NCBI GenBank assembly: GCA_944392125.1
Contig: CALXVP010000011.1
Coordinates: forward strand, 1 to 46,512
Length of the DNA: 46,512 nt
DNA from: an uncultured Alphaproteobacteria bacterium
GTDB taxonomy: Bacteria; Pseudomonadota; Alphaproteobacteria; CAAHEQ01; UBA3637
Reading direction: 5' to 3'
Part shown: one piece after another, positions 13,245 to 21,787 of the stretch
Position numbering within the stretch: position 1 is the stretch's first letter
Layout: each line of letters opens with the position of its first letter
Notes under the pieces: generated by a model
The model's input: the letters and a program-made list of their open reading frames with translations, nothing else
Database searches by the model: none
Told to the model about the DNA's origin: nothing
Made by a program: the position numbers and the translations under genes

Positions 13245-15983
13245 ATGCGTTTACATCACTTTTTTAAACGGGAAACAAATCCAAAGCAAAAATCCATAAA
13301 TGAAAAACAGGTAACCAAAACACAAGAAACAGGGCGTTCCATGGTTGAAATTTTGGGCGTCTTGGCAATCATAGGGGTATTGGCTATCGGCGGGATTACA
13401 ACATATCGGTATGCGATGAACAAATATCGGGCAAACGATATTATAAATGAAGTTAATTTACGCGCAACGGATATTTGGAACAAGTATCAAGAAATTCCCT
13501 TGCCCGATAATACGGATGATGAAACGGATTTCCCCGAATATCCAACCATAACACCTGCCGGATTTCCGATTGAGATTGAATCTCATCCTGATGTTGCCTT
13601 TAAAATATATGTGGACAATGTATCTCCCGGCGTTTGCAAGCAAGTTCTTAATATGCCGTTGATAGATGTTGTCAAAGGATTAAAATTTGTTCAGGTGAAT
13701 GATGTTAAATTTGTGGGAGATAATGTCTCCATTTGCGAAAGCCAAGATGAAAACACCTTGATATTTACCTCTTTTATGAACAGCGAAGATTCGGGTGAAT
13801 TGGGCGACTATTGCTTGGATGATGCCGATTGCTCTTCCAATTGCGGTATGGCCAGTTGCGATAATAATACCTTAACATGCACGGATATGTGTACAAGAAT
13901 AGGAAAGATTTGTGCCGATAAGGGATACGAATGGGGATGTGTTGATTGCGCAACGAATGATGATTGTCGCGAAGGAGAAGTGTGTTCAACGGATACTTAT
14001 ACCTGTGTTACCATTCCCGAAAAATGCGCACCAAATGAATTCCGAGCCCTAACCGGTGCTTGTATTTCTTGCGACTACCCCGGTGAAATCAAAGTGGATC
14101 CAAGCGATACACCGTATAGTATAACCGTTGGAGGCATTACAATTCAAGACGATAAAACCGGACAAGAAATGTGCAATCAATGCTCCTCCATACATCGACG
14201 TCGCTATGAAACAGGTATCATAGACGGTGTTGAAACAGCCTATTGTTCGTTTGCTTGCTCGCGCGGTATCAGTTTTATGAGCGCTAATAACGGATGTGTG
14301 AGATGCGATGCGACTTCAAGTAGCAACTTGGACGCAAACTCATCAGTAGAGTTGCCGAATGATCCGCAAGCATTAGCCCAATGCGAAGCCTGCCCCAATC
14401 GCATGGTGTTTACGTATTACAACCAAAAAAGATGCGTCGTCAAAAAGTGTCCGGAAAATTATTTCAGAAATGATACCGGCTCGTGCCGAACATGCAAACA
14501 CTACGGCTCTGGGTCTGCATGGCCACAGGCGTGCGATCAATATGGAGCGATTACAGTCTCGGCAAATTCCGGCTTTGCTGATGCGCAAGATCCCTGTGCT
14601 TCATGCACCGATTTGGAGCGATACTTACTGGTAAATGGTTCCGCTCGCTACTGTTTCCGAAAATGCACGGCCGACAATATGTTTCAAGATAAAAATGGAA
14701 CATGTTATCCTTGTGATACGGAATCATCTATCAGTGTTTCAGGATGGTCGCACTTGCAAGAATTATGCTTGGACTGCAAGGATGAGAATGGGAATCCGAA
14801 TCGCGTTGTGAAAAACGGCTACTGTATGTTGGAATCTTTAGCAAACGGAGTATGTCCGGAAGGGCAGTTCAAAGGGAAGGATGAAAAATGCTACAGTTGC
14901 ACAGATCCCGCAAGACAACTTATTGTGTCTGAAGAAGAATCCAAATGTAGTGCTAACTGTGAAGGATACGGTGCGGAATCACAAGAAGGAAGATATATTG
15001 TTGGCAACTATTGTTATCCTAAATGCAAAAACGGATATTTTCAAATGTTGGGTGGCTCATGTTTGGCATGCAGTCAAGTTGTCGGGAACAATTATTTTGG
15101 AAAAATAACAGGTTTGCCGGATGTAACAACTTATGCCCCAGCAGAGGTCAGACAAGTATGTAATGAGAATTGTTCTTCATTTGATTATGCAAACGGGCCG
15201 AACAATTGGGCTTGTACGCCAAAGAGTTGTCCCTCCGGCTATTTCAGAACGATTTATGATGTGTGTTTATCATGTAATGCAACGGAAAGCACATATATCT
15301 ACTCTCCGGAACGTGTAACAAAGGCAAGCAAAAGTGATTGCGAAGGCGGATGCGGGCCATCATCAGCAAACCCGCGTGTCCACATCCCGTATAACAACCT
15401 ATGTGCAAGGTATAATCCCGGCGTGACGGGTGTATGCAACAGCAATTCAATCAGCTCGGCCTATCCTGGCTACCCGATCGGAGACGGCAATACATTTTTG
15501 GATTTTTCGTCGGGCACGTGTAAACCTTGCGACAGCACAACATCATACATAACATCCGAGGCAGAGTGTGCTACGTGTGGCAATCGGCGCTATTCTGCAT
15601 CCGATCAGCGGTGTATTTACGGATTGTGTGAAGAGGGAAGCACTTTCCTTGAAAGAAGCAATGGTAGCAATAAATGTGCTTCATGCAATGATATGCGTAA
15701 AATTGTGTCAACGCAAAACACAGATGATGCCAGCGTGCTATGCACTGCGTGCAATCGGCGTATTTTAACGGTTGGCAGTTCAGATAAAGGTGATTTGGTT
15801 GCTTATTGTGCCATGCGGTGTAATACGGACGAATGGCAGGATGTCAACGGAAATTGTTACGGCAATTCGGACGTTGTTTCGGCAAAAGAAATCGGAACGG
15901 ATGCCACATCTATTTCGCTTTGTAATGCGGCACAACGACGTGTGACGGAAGATGAAAACGGGCGTCTGTATTGCGAGGAATAA
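13245..15983 (+). CDS. Very large prepilin-like Cys-rich surface protein
   Basis: A 912-aa protein. A 30-residue positively charged leader ends in Gly30, followed by RSMVE (Glu at +5) and the hydrophobic LGVLAIIGVLAIGGI. This is a class III (type IV pilin-like) signal cut by prepilin peptidase. It is followed by YAMNKYRANDIINE and then about 800 residues rich in Cys in spaced clusters (for example CxxC, CDxxxxxxCxxC), resembling growth-factor-receptor-like or EGF-like modules, with repeated phrases such as NGTCYPCD, GSCLACS, GTCKPCD. Ordinary pilins are 130-180 aa, so this is a pilin N-terminus fused to a long disulphide-rich ectodomain. A homologue of the N-terminus heads the protein at 36,147. 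Adhesion or host interaction is likely, but no pilus machinery lies in the window. Confidence 0.85.
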   Translation: MRLHHFFKRETNPKQKSINEKQVTKTQETGRSMVEILGVLAIIGVLAIGGITTYRYAMNKYRANDIINEVNLRATDIWNKYQEIPLPDNTDDETDFPEYPTITPAGFPIEIESHPDVAFKIYVDNVSPGVCKQVLNMPLIDVVKGLKFVQVNDVKFVGDNVSICESQDENTLIFTSFMNSEDSGELGDYCLDDADCSSNCGMASCDNNTLTCTDMCTRIGKICADKGYEWGCVDCATNDDCREGEVCSTDTYTCVTIPEKCAPNEFRALTGACISCDYPGEIKVDPSDTPYSITVGGITIQDDKTGQEMCNQCSSIHRRRYETGIIDGVETAYCSFACSRGISFMSANNGCVRCDATSSSNLDANSSVELPNDPQALAQCEACPNRMVFTYYNQKRCVVKKCPENYFRNDTGSCRTCKHYGSGSAWPQACDQYGAITVSANSGFADAQDPCASCTDLERYLLVNGSARYCFRKCTADNMFQDKNGTCYPCDTESSISVSGWSHLQELCLDCKDENGNPNRVVKNGYCMLESLANGVCPEGQFKGKDEKCYSCTDPARQLIVSEEESKCSANCEGYGAESQEGRYIVGNYCYPKCKNGYFQMLGGSCLACSQVVGNNYFGKITGLPDVTTYAPAEVRQVCNENCSSFDYANGPNNWACTPKSCPSGYFRTIYDVCLSCNATESTYIYSPERVTKASKSDCEGGCGPSSANPRVHIPYNNLCARYNPGVTGVCNSNSISSAYPGYPIGDGNTFLDFSSGTCKPCDSTTSYITSEAECATCGNRRYSASDQRCIYGLCEEGSTFLERSNGSNKCASCNDMRKIVSTQNTDDASVLCTACNRRILTVGSSDKGDLVAYCAMRCNTDEWQDVNGNCYGNSDVVSAKEIGTDATSISLCNAAQRRVTEDENGRLYCEE

Positions 15984-16020
15984 CGCATAAAACGGCACGC
16001 ATTTTTTGATAATACCGTTT

Positions 16021-16104
16021 AAACAAGGGTAGGGGAAACGCATTACGGTATACCGCAAAGGTATGGGTATATTATAAACGAGCCATCTTACCCTTGTTTT
16101 CTTT
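16021..16104 (+). terminator. Long-range hairpin after the 912-aa protein gene
   Basis: AAACAAGGGTA (16,021-16,031) pairs perfectly with TACCCTTGTTT (16,089-16,099), followed by TTTTCTTTT. The 57-base loop contains the palindrome CGGTATACCG. The 11-bp stem and T run suggest a terminator with an embedded regulatory structure. Confidence 0.6.
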
Positions 16105-16152
16105 TGGCAAACAATGTATGCTTTGCGAGATAAAGAAAGGATAACGCGACGA

Positions 16153-16602
16153 ATGAAAAGCGAATTATACGAAAAAGCGAAATACATTGCGGAACATGAT
16201 GACGTTAAGACCCCAAAAAATTGTTTGGTTTTATTCAGCATTAGTTTTTTACCGACCAAAGAGAATAAAGAAAAGGCTTTCAAACACATTGCAGAGCATC
16301 CGCAAAAGCAGATGATTGATCATACGCCGTGTGGCAAAAAGTTGGAAGAGATGAATCTTTCGGCACATCCCGATCAAATAAGCGAAGCGGAAATTTACGA
16401 GATTTGGCATATAGCCTCGCAACGGCTTATTCAAGAAGCCAGCGGGAATGTTACGGCTTTTGTTGAGAAGTCGCACCCGAAAAGCACATTCCGAACAGTG
16501 GAATTACCCGCCATTTTGAATAATAATCGGATAACAACGATTAACTCAAAAGATAAATGGGAATTTGCGCCTTTGGTCAGTGGTAACGGAGAGCCGGCAT
16601 AA
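16153..16602 (+). CDS. Hypothetical cytoplasmic protein
   Basis: A 149-aa protein from the ATG at 16,153, chosen because AAAGGA lies about 11 bases upstream; an in-frame ATG at 16,114 lacks any RBS and falls just after the preceding hairpin. It has no signal or membrane segment. It starts MKSELYEKAKYIAEHDD and includes a helical SEAEIYEIWHIASQRLIQEA. The codon use matches a real gene, and a terminator overlaps its stop. The family is not recognised. Confidence 0.6.
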   Translation: MKSELYEKAKYIAEHDDVKTPKNCLVLFSISFLPTKENKEKAFKHIAEHPQKQMIDHTPCGKKLEEMNLSAHPDQISEAEIYEIWHIASQRLIQEASGNVTAFVEKSHPKSTFRTVELPAILNNNRITTINSKDKWEFAPLVSGNGEPA

Positions 16603-16616
16603 CTCTCCGCTTTTTT
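16587..16616 (+). terminator. Terminator overlapping the stop of the hypothetical gene
   Basis: CGGAGAG (16,587-16,593) pairs with CTCTCCG (16,603-16,609), then C and six T. The stop codon lies in the loop. Confidence 0.85.
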
Positions 16617-16636
16617 GAAGATAAAGGGCGTTATGA

Positions 16637-16666
16637 TTTGGCATAGCATAAGTTCACTATGCCAAA
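16637..16666. other. Perfect 10-bp hairpin, no T run
   Basis: TTTGGCATAG (16,637-16,646) pairs with CTATGCCAAA (16,657-16,666) around a 10-base loop. It is about 190 bases upstream of the fucose synthase gene. It could be a protein-binding inverted repeat; it is not a canonical terminator on either strand. Confidence 0.5.
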
Positions 16667-16855
16667 ACCTTCATCATGAGTCATTGTTTGAATCGAAAGC
16701 CGTTTTAAAATTGAATGTAAATAATTGTCATGCGAGAACGCACTTTCGGAGGCTGGCTGTTTGAAGTAATCCGCTTTATAAGTGAAAAGATATTGCACTT
16801 TATGAAGATTAAGATTAAAATCACTTTAAAAATTTTGTTTAATTAGGAGAGGAAA

Positions 16856-17926
16856 ATGGAAAAAGATTCAAAAATATATGTTGCCGGACATTGTGGATTG
16901 GTTGGTTCCGCCATCGTCAGAAAATTAAAAAGTAAGGGTTATTCCAATATTATAACGCGTAATTCAACAGATTTAGATTTGACCAATCAAGCACAGACAA
17001 ATGCTTTTTTTGAACAAGAAAAACCGGAATATGTTTTTTTGGCAGCGGCAAAAGTTGGTGGGATTATGGCAAATCAAACATATCCGGCTGATTTTATGTA
17101 TATTAATATGATGATTGGTGCCAATATTATTCATGCCTCTTATCGTTTCGGGGTTAAAAAACTTCTTAACCTGGGATCTTCGTGTATTTATCCGCGAATG
17201 GCTCCCCAACCGATAAAAGAAGAATACTTATTAACCTCTGAGTTGGAAAAAACAAATGAGGCTTACGCTATTGCCAAAATTGCCGCGATTAAACTTTGTT
17301 GTTATTATAATGAGCAATATGGCACAAACTATATTTCCGTTATGCCAACAAATCAATATGGAATCGGTGATAATTTTAATATGGAAACAGCTCACTTGCT
17401 ACCCATGATTATGCGTCGTTTTCATTTAGCAAAACTCCTCAGAAATAATAATTTTGATGCTATTATACATGATTTAAAAGCCTATAAATTGGGATGGCAT
17501 ATCGACGATGAAATTGACTATGATGATCATGCCAGTATTGAAAATGCGCTCAATAAAGTTGGCGCATACCGTGATAAAGTTGTTTTATGGGGAGATGGGT
17601 CTGTTTATCGTGAATTGATGTGTTCCGATGATTTAGCTGATGCGTGCGTCTATTTAATGGAAAATAAAGATTATAAAGATATCGGAGAATATGTGAACAT
17701 CACAAGAGAAAACGATATTCAATTAAAAGAATTATTTATAATCATTCAAAATGTTGTTGGTTTTGAAGGAAAAATTGAATACGATACTTCTAAACCAAAC
17801 GGAACACCCAGAAAGGTATTGGATGCCACAAAAATAAAAGCGCTCGGGTGGGAACCGAAAACCCCTTTAGTAGAAGGTATATCCTCTTTCTATCAGTGGT
17901 ATTGCTCAAACACGATGTCTGCCTAA
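16856..17926 (+). CDS. fcl: GDP-L-fucose synthase
   Basis: A 356-aa short-chain dehydrogenase/epimerase. Visible are the Rossmann motif GHCGLVGSA (Gly11, Gly14, Gly17), the catalytic GSSCIYP around Ser108-Ser109, and Y137xxxK141 (EAYAIAK). The typical AKVGGI, ETAHLLP and GSVYRELMCSDDLADAC segments follow. It converts GDP-4-keto-6-deoxymannose to GDP-L-fucose with NADPH, for fucosylated polysaccharides. The usual PTNLYG is PTNQYG here. A region of about 45 residues (FDAIIHDLKAYKLG onward) is longer than in the shortest homologues. The partner GDP-mannose dehydratase is not in the window. AGGAGAGG precedes the start. Confidence 0.92.
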   Translation: MEKDSKIYVAGHCGLVGSAIVRKLKSKGYSNIITRNSTDLDLTNQAQTNAFFEQEKPEYVFLAAAKVGGIMANQTYPADFMYINMMIGANIIHASYRFGVKKLLNLGSSCIYPRMAPQPIKEEYLLTSELEKTNEAYAIAKIAAIKLCCYYNEQYGTNYISVMPTNQYGIGDNFNMETAHLLPMIMRRFHLAKLLRNNNFDAIIHDLKAYKLGWHIDDEIDYDDHASIENALNKVGAYRDKVVLWGDGSVYRELMCSDDLADACVYLMENKDYKDIGEYVNITRENDIQLKELFIIIQNVVGFEGKIEYDTSKPNGTPRKVLDATKIKALGWEPKTPLVEGISSFYQWYCSNTMSA

Positions 17927-18294
17927 TATAAAAAACAATACGCTGTATTAACAGGGTTATTTTCGATTACAGCGTGAAAGAAGAGAGGTAGAGTTTTCCA
18001 TCAAATTTGTTTTCTATATTTTTTTATTCCAACTTCAAATGCATTGCTGTATAATAAGTTCGGCATCAAAAATATTTTCAGCTGTCAACCTGGGAGAGGG
18101 ATTATATTTCAATCCCTCGTTTAGATGATAGGCAACTAATTAAATTTTCCGTTGCAAGTTTCTAAAGAGTGTCCTGTTTGCATGCGTTAATTGATAAGTT
18201 GAGGCTTATCAATTATTTCAAAAAGGGAATAATGAAGTAAAAAAATAGATTAACAATCTCATAACCGCCTTTACCAAATTGTGTTGCACTGCAA
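17927..18294. other. Intergenic region with a hairpin and a small gene remnant
   Basis: ACGCTGTA (17,940-17,947) pairs with TACAGCGT (17,968-17,975), close behind the fucose synthase stop; it may act as a terminator. Around 18,082-18,106 the minus strand encodes NIIPLPG and a stop, matching the end (NITPLSG) of the remnant at 20,049. Nothing else is recognisable. Confidence 0.4.
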
Positions 18295-18774
18295 TTAATT
18301 AAAGCATAGTTATATTTATCTGTATCAGATTTGGGTCGTCATGTTAAATAATTATAAATCGTCAACCTCTTGCCATGTTTTCAAACACCACGATTGGGAA
18401 TGCCCTTCCGCAACACAATCATCCATAAACTCATACCTTGAATATGCCCACATTGCAAATGTAGCAAGTAGGAGACATCCCAGGAGTATTAGTCCTATCA
18501 AGATAATAGATATTGTATCTTTTATAAAATTTTTCAATAAAACCTCCTGTTCAATTATGGCAACGATATAGACAAATTCTTGCCATAACCAATTTTTACT
18601 ACCAAATGTTTTGCTTGCGCATATTTGGAGTTCTTAAATAATCTAACAGATCTAAACAGCTTTTATCTGAATTATTCTGACCCAATATACTTCCTAACAG
18701 ATTATTTTGCAAATCTTTTTTGCTATCCTCAATGATAGATTGATGAGATTGATTATTCAAAATCTTTTTGAAAT
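18295..18774. repeat. 480-bp direct duplication, copy A
   Basis: Matches 21,138-21,617 with no gap (constant offset of 2843) and only scattered substitutions. It contains the whole 61-aa gene and the last half of the 112-aa gene. Both borders are sharp. Confidence 0.9.
18352..18537 (-). CDS. Small membrane protein or lipoprotein, copy A
   Basis: A 61-aa product with a TTG start fixed by AGGAGG five bases upstream. One hydrophobic segment (about residues 9-31) holds LLGC at residues 18-21, which could be a lipobox, but hydrophobic residues continue after the Cys, so a single-pass membrane protein is also likely. The C-terminal part has two Cys (DDCVAEGHSQSWCLKTW). Almost identical to the gene at 21,195. 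The function is unknown; its position after a toxin-like gene suggests a possible immunity or lysis-type partner. Confidence 0.65.
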   Translation of the reverse strand: MKNFIKDTISIILIGLILLGCLLLATFAMWAYSRYEFMDDCVAEGHSQSWCLKTWQEVDDL

Positions 18775-18937
18775 AATCCCAATCTTCTTTGGCATACCCC
18801 AACAAAATTCCATTACGTTGACTGTCCGGACTGATTTTTGATAACTGACATTGTAATAATGGATGGTAATAATTATCTATATTTGCAACTTGTCCTGAGC
18901 CATAGATACTTACTAATTTTTTACCAGTTTCGTTCAT
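18599..18937 (-). CDS. Toxin-like protein, C-terminal half of a stop-split gene
   Basis: A 112-aa frame whose ATG follows directly, in the same frame, after the TAA ending the 160-aa gene. The motif NIDNYYHPLLQC followed by GYAKEDWDYFK and DSKKDLQNN recalls a small domain found at the C-terminus of some polymorphic-toxin and RHS-type proteins (D-K-Y-x-H ... C ... KE ... D ... DL-x-N). That match is by memory of the pattern and is moderate. The last 58 residues are duplicated at 21,442-21,617. Confidence 0.5.
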   Translation of the reverse strand: MNETGKKLVSIYGSGQVANIDNYYHPLLQCQLSKISPDSQRNGILLGYAKEDWDYFKKILNNQSHQSIIEDSKKDLQNNLLGSILGQNNSDKSCLDLLDYLRTPNMRKQNIW

Positions 18938-19420
18938 TTAATCATAATAATCCTTAGCTATAACTACATCAGCAATAAGTTCTCTGACAGTCGTAGCGGG
19001 ATAAATTGCTTCATCTATTATGGTTGATGTAAAATCTTTAACACCATCCCAAAGGATTTCTCCTGCAGAGTAGTGTCTGGGATAAGGATTTTCATAAACG
19101 GGTTTGGCTTGAACAGGTTGAGCATTCTCAAAGCTGGAAATTTGCCTTGCCCTAGGCATCGGCGTTTGGTATTGGTTTTTATTCCAAACGCTTTGTCTCT
19201 GACACAAAGCATCTACCATATATTCAAACGGATTATTATTCCGCTTGTCAATATTATTATGAATGTTTGAAAACCCGAAGCCGTAGTTATTATCAGGTTT
19301 TCCCCAAAAATGAGTGCCGTATTGCGGATAATTTTGGGTTATCCCTTGTTTGTTATAGTTCTTGATGAGTTGGTTTTCTTTTTCTTGTCTGGCTAACTGA
19401 TATTCCACTTCATCTCGCAT
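18938..19420 (-). CDS. Hypothetical protein, N-terminal half of a stop-split gene
   Basis: A 160-aa frame, Asn/Gln/Tyr-rich and without a signal peptide. The C-terminal part (GEILWDGVKDFTSTIIDEAI, then VRELIADVVIAKDYYD) flows into the next frame after one TAA. Together they would make a 273-codon protein. No clear ribosome binding site is seen before the ATG at 19,420. Confidence 0.5.
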   Translation of the reverse strand: MRDEVEYQLARQEKENQLIKNYNKQGITQNYPQYGTHFWGKPDNNYGFGFSNIHNNIDKRNNNPFEYMVDALCQRQSVWNKNQYQTPMPRARQISSFENAQPVQAKPVYENPYPRHYSAGEILWDGVKDFTSTIIDEAIYPATTVRELIADVVIAKDYYD

Positions 19421-19482
19421 TGTAAAGTTTTTTGAATACTTATTTCTGTTAATGGATTAATATCTCTCAAATATCTGTATAT

Positions 19483-19839
19483 TTAGAAGAAAGATTTTAT
19501 AAATTCAATTATGAGGATAAATATCCCCCATACCAACGGTAATAAAAAAATCAATTTAGCCAGCAACGGATGATTTCGCATATTACTTGTGCCTAAAAGA
19601 AAATAACATAACCAAAAGATTAAGTCATTTTTGAGACTCCCAATGTAAACCTCTTGACTTACATAATTCCAGGCGGATGACATTGCTTCTGAACCAAATA
19701 TCGGATTATCTTGAGACGGCGGATAGAAATATTCGTGGATTAATGATACAAAAATCAACGGATATATAGCAATATACCACTTAAATTGCCAAAGTAGTCT
19801 ACTCGTTTCAAGGATACAGTTTTTTATTTTCTTAATCAA
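19483..19839 (-). CDS. Hypothetical membrane protein
   Basis: A 118-aa protein with a TTG start preceded by AAGGTGA. There are two or three hydrophobic segments (about residues 20-37, 70-85 and 92-115). It is upstream of the stop-split gene on the same strand, 62 bases away. No family is recognised. Confidence 0.55.
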   Translation of the reverse strand: MIKKIKNCILETSRLLWQFKWYIAIYPLIFVSLIHEYFYPPSQDNPIFGSEAMSSAWNYVSQEVYIGSLKNDLIFWLCYFLLGTSNMRNHPLLAKLIFLLPLVWGIFILIIEFIKSFF

Positions 19840-20048
19840 TTTTTCACCTTACAATATAACCTTAACTCTCCTACAACAAAAAATAGAGAAAAGCAAGATA
19901 ATATTCTTGCTTTTCTAAATATAATTTTACCAATTATCTTTAGGGTAACTAACATAGACAGGAACGGATTATATCCTTACAATTACTTATTTCCCTATTT
20001 GCTGTTGATTTTTAATATCGTTTCCCAAGCTATCAGCATGTTTTGCTA

Positions 20049-20276
20049 TTAACCTGAGAGAGGAGTTATATTTAATATTGGAATAACATTTAATTTTTTG
20101 AAGGTTCCCCACCCGATATTATAGAGACGATTTACAATTTTATTGACCATTTTAGGCAGATAATGATGAAGATTATCTACATGCCGTTCCAAACGTTTTA
20201 AATCATCTTCTATATGGTTATTTTTTAGACATTCTATTTCTTGACAATTAAAGATTGACTTTGTTTTATTTACACA
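20049..20276 (-). pseudogene. Remnant reading frame without a start codon
   Basis: An open frame of 75 codons between two stops, with gene-like charged composition (EDDLKRLERHVDNLHHYL, MVNKIVNRLYNIGWGTF) and the end NITPLSG. It has no ATG, GTG or TTG near its start. The last codons are echoed at about 18,082-18,106. It is probably the 3' remnant of a gene from the same small cluster. Confidence 0.4.
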
Positions 20277-20382
20277 CTAAAATAAAATTCACATATCAAA
20301 AAGATTATTTGTCAATCTAATATGTTTTTATATAAAGACAAATCTTATATAAAAAGTTTAAGTTAGAAAGCTCAACAACTTT

Positions 20383-20961
20383 ATGAATATCACCACAACC
20401 AACTACGGATACTCTAATTTCTCAGCAGATAGTGCGATAGAACTGATTAAAAGCATCAAGCCCATAATCATAAACCATAATTTGGATAAAATATTAGTTG
20501 CCGGAATAGATTGCGACCTTTTTGATAATGATGAAAATGATGTTGTCCAAATAACCAACAAAGATAAATATGGGTGGATAGGGCCTCTGGTATTCCAAAT
20601 TGGAAAAGAAAACTTATTCATGCAATTTGATGGTTATTTTTGTTATAAAATCAGCTTAAATACACATCACATTACCAAAGTTAATAATATCAAAAATATT
20701 CCGCTTAAAAATATAATATCCCTAACAAAAGAAACATATATTGATATTTCTTTTCTATATACTGAGGTTATCGCACATAAAATTATAGATATTTATACGT
20801 ACAAGACTGCCGATGGCACTTGCCTTTTAGCAATTATTATGGTTATGGACAACCAACATTATATTGCCATTGGTAATGATATTGATAACCCGAGAATGGA
20901 AATTTTTACAACAGTATCTGCTATGGAACAAGCTTTACAACAATGGGAGCAAGAGGCTTAA
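20383..20961 (+). CDS. Hypothetical protein, possible immunity-type protein
   Basis: A 192-aa, AT-rich, soluble protein of alternating beta and helix character (SAIELIKSIKPIIINHN, YGWIGPLVFQIGKENLFM, NNIKNIPLKNIISL, VSAMEQALQQWEQEA). It is the only rightward gene in the cluster. Its size and context next to toxin-like sequences would suit an immunity protein, but no family is recognised. The ribosome binding site is weak. Confidence 0.55.
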   Translation: MNITTTNYGYSNFSADSAIELIKSIKPIIINHNLDKILVAGIDCDLFDNDENDVVQITNKDKYGWIGPLVFQIGKENLFMQFDGYFCYKISLNTHHITKVNNIKNIPLKNIISLTKETYIDISFLYTEVIAHKIIDIYTYKTADGTCLLAIIMVMDNQHYIAIGNDIDNPRMEIFTTVSAMEQALQQWEQEA

Positions 20962-20997
20962 TGAAATTCCACCGTCTTATGCCGGTGGAATTTCATT
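20960..20997 (+). terminator. Hairpin directly at the stop of the 192-aa gene
   Basis: A perfect 15-bp stem (20,960-20,974 with 20,983-20,997) with an 8-base loop, starting inside the TAA. The T run is weak, so it may also protect the mRNA end. Confidence 0.7.
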
Positions 20998-21194
20998 TAC
21001 TATTTTAATAATGATATCCCGTCTTTACAAAAACATTATTTCCATCTTTGATCTTTCCGACAAGAACTCGATTAGAAGAAGGACTTTCCATTTTTTGCAA
21101 AGTAGAATAACGAGAGGGATAAACTTTGCTTTCTTTATTAATTAAAGCATGTTTATATTTATCTGCATAAGATTTAGCTCGTCATGTTAAATAA

Positions 21195-21380
21195 TTATAA
21201 ATCGTCAACCTCTCGCCATGTTTTCAAACACCACGATTGGGAATGCCCTTCCGCAACACAATCATCCATAAACTCATACCTTGAATATGCCCACATTGCA
21301 AATGTAGCAAGTAGGAGACATCCCAGGAGTATTATTCCTATCAAGATAATAGATATTATATTTTTTATAAAATTTTTCAA
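21195..21380 (-). CDS. Small membrane protein or lipoprotein, copy B
   Basis: A 61-aa product differing from the copy at 18,352 at only four positions (for example QEVDDL to REVDDL). The TTG start and AGGAGG are kept. Most changes are conservative or silent, so the copy may still be functional. Confidence 0.6.
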   Translation of the reverse strand: MKNFIKNIISIILIGIILLGCLLLATFAMWAYSRYEFMDDCVAEGHSQSWCLKTWREVDDL

Positions 21381-21441
21381 TAAAACCTCCTGTTCAATTA
21401 TGGCAACGATATAGAAAAATTCTTGCCATAACCAATTTTTA

Positions 21442-21617
21442 CTACTAAATGTTTTGCTTGCGCATATTTGGAGTTCTTAAATAATCTAACAGTTCTAAAC
21501 AGCTTTTATCCGAATTATTCTGACCAAATATACGTCCTAACAGATTATTTTGCAAATCTTTTTTGCTATCCTCAATAATAGATTGATGAGATTGATTATT
21601 CAAAATCTTTTTGAAAT
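21442..21617 (-). pseudogene. Truncated copy of the toxin-like gene's 3' half
   Basis: Corresponds to 18,599-18,774. It ends with the same TAG but lacks the N-terminal half and any start. Confidence 0.75.
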
Positions 21618-21753
21618 TCCCGATTATTGGCCTGCGCTAATTGATTTAGCTTACTTTTTCGGTTGCTTTGACGATACGGAATTGCCAATTTCGCTACGGT
21701 GTGTTCTTAAAACGGATAAACACATCCGTTTGCTCCCTGATAACGCCCAATGA
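21618..21753 (+). pseudogene. Possible gene tail cut by the duplication
   Basis: After the duplication border, the plus strand stays open to a TGA at 21,753 with a GC content and codon use like the core genes (IPDYWPALIDLAYFFGC, then KTDKHIRLLPDN). It may be the end of a gene displaced by the duplication. No start is visible. Confidence 0.25.
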
Positions 21754-21787
21754 ATAGAGAAGGGTTTTTGTGTTTTGAATGATGAGA

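Larger units (their letters stand above)
21138..21617. repeat. 480-bp direct duplication, copy B
   Basis: Gapless copy of 18,295-18,774. Its right border cuts the 112-aa gene in mid-frame and joins unrelated sequence (CCCGATTATTGG) at 21,619. Confidence 0.9.
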
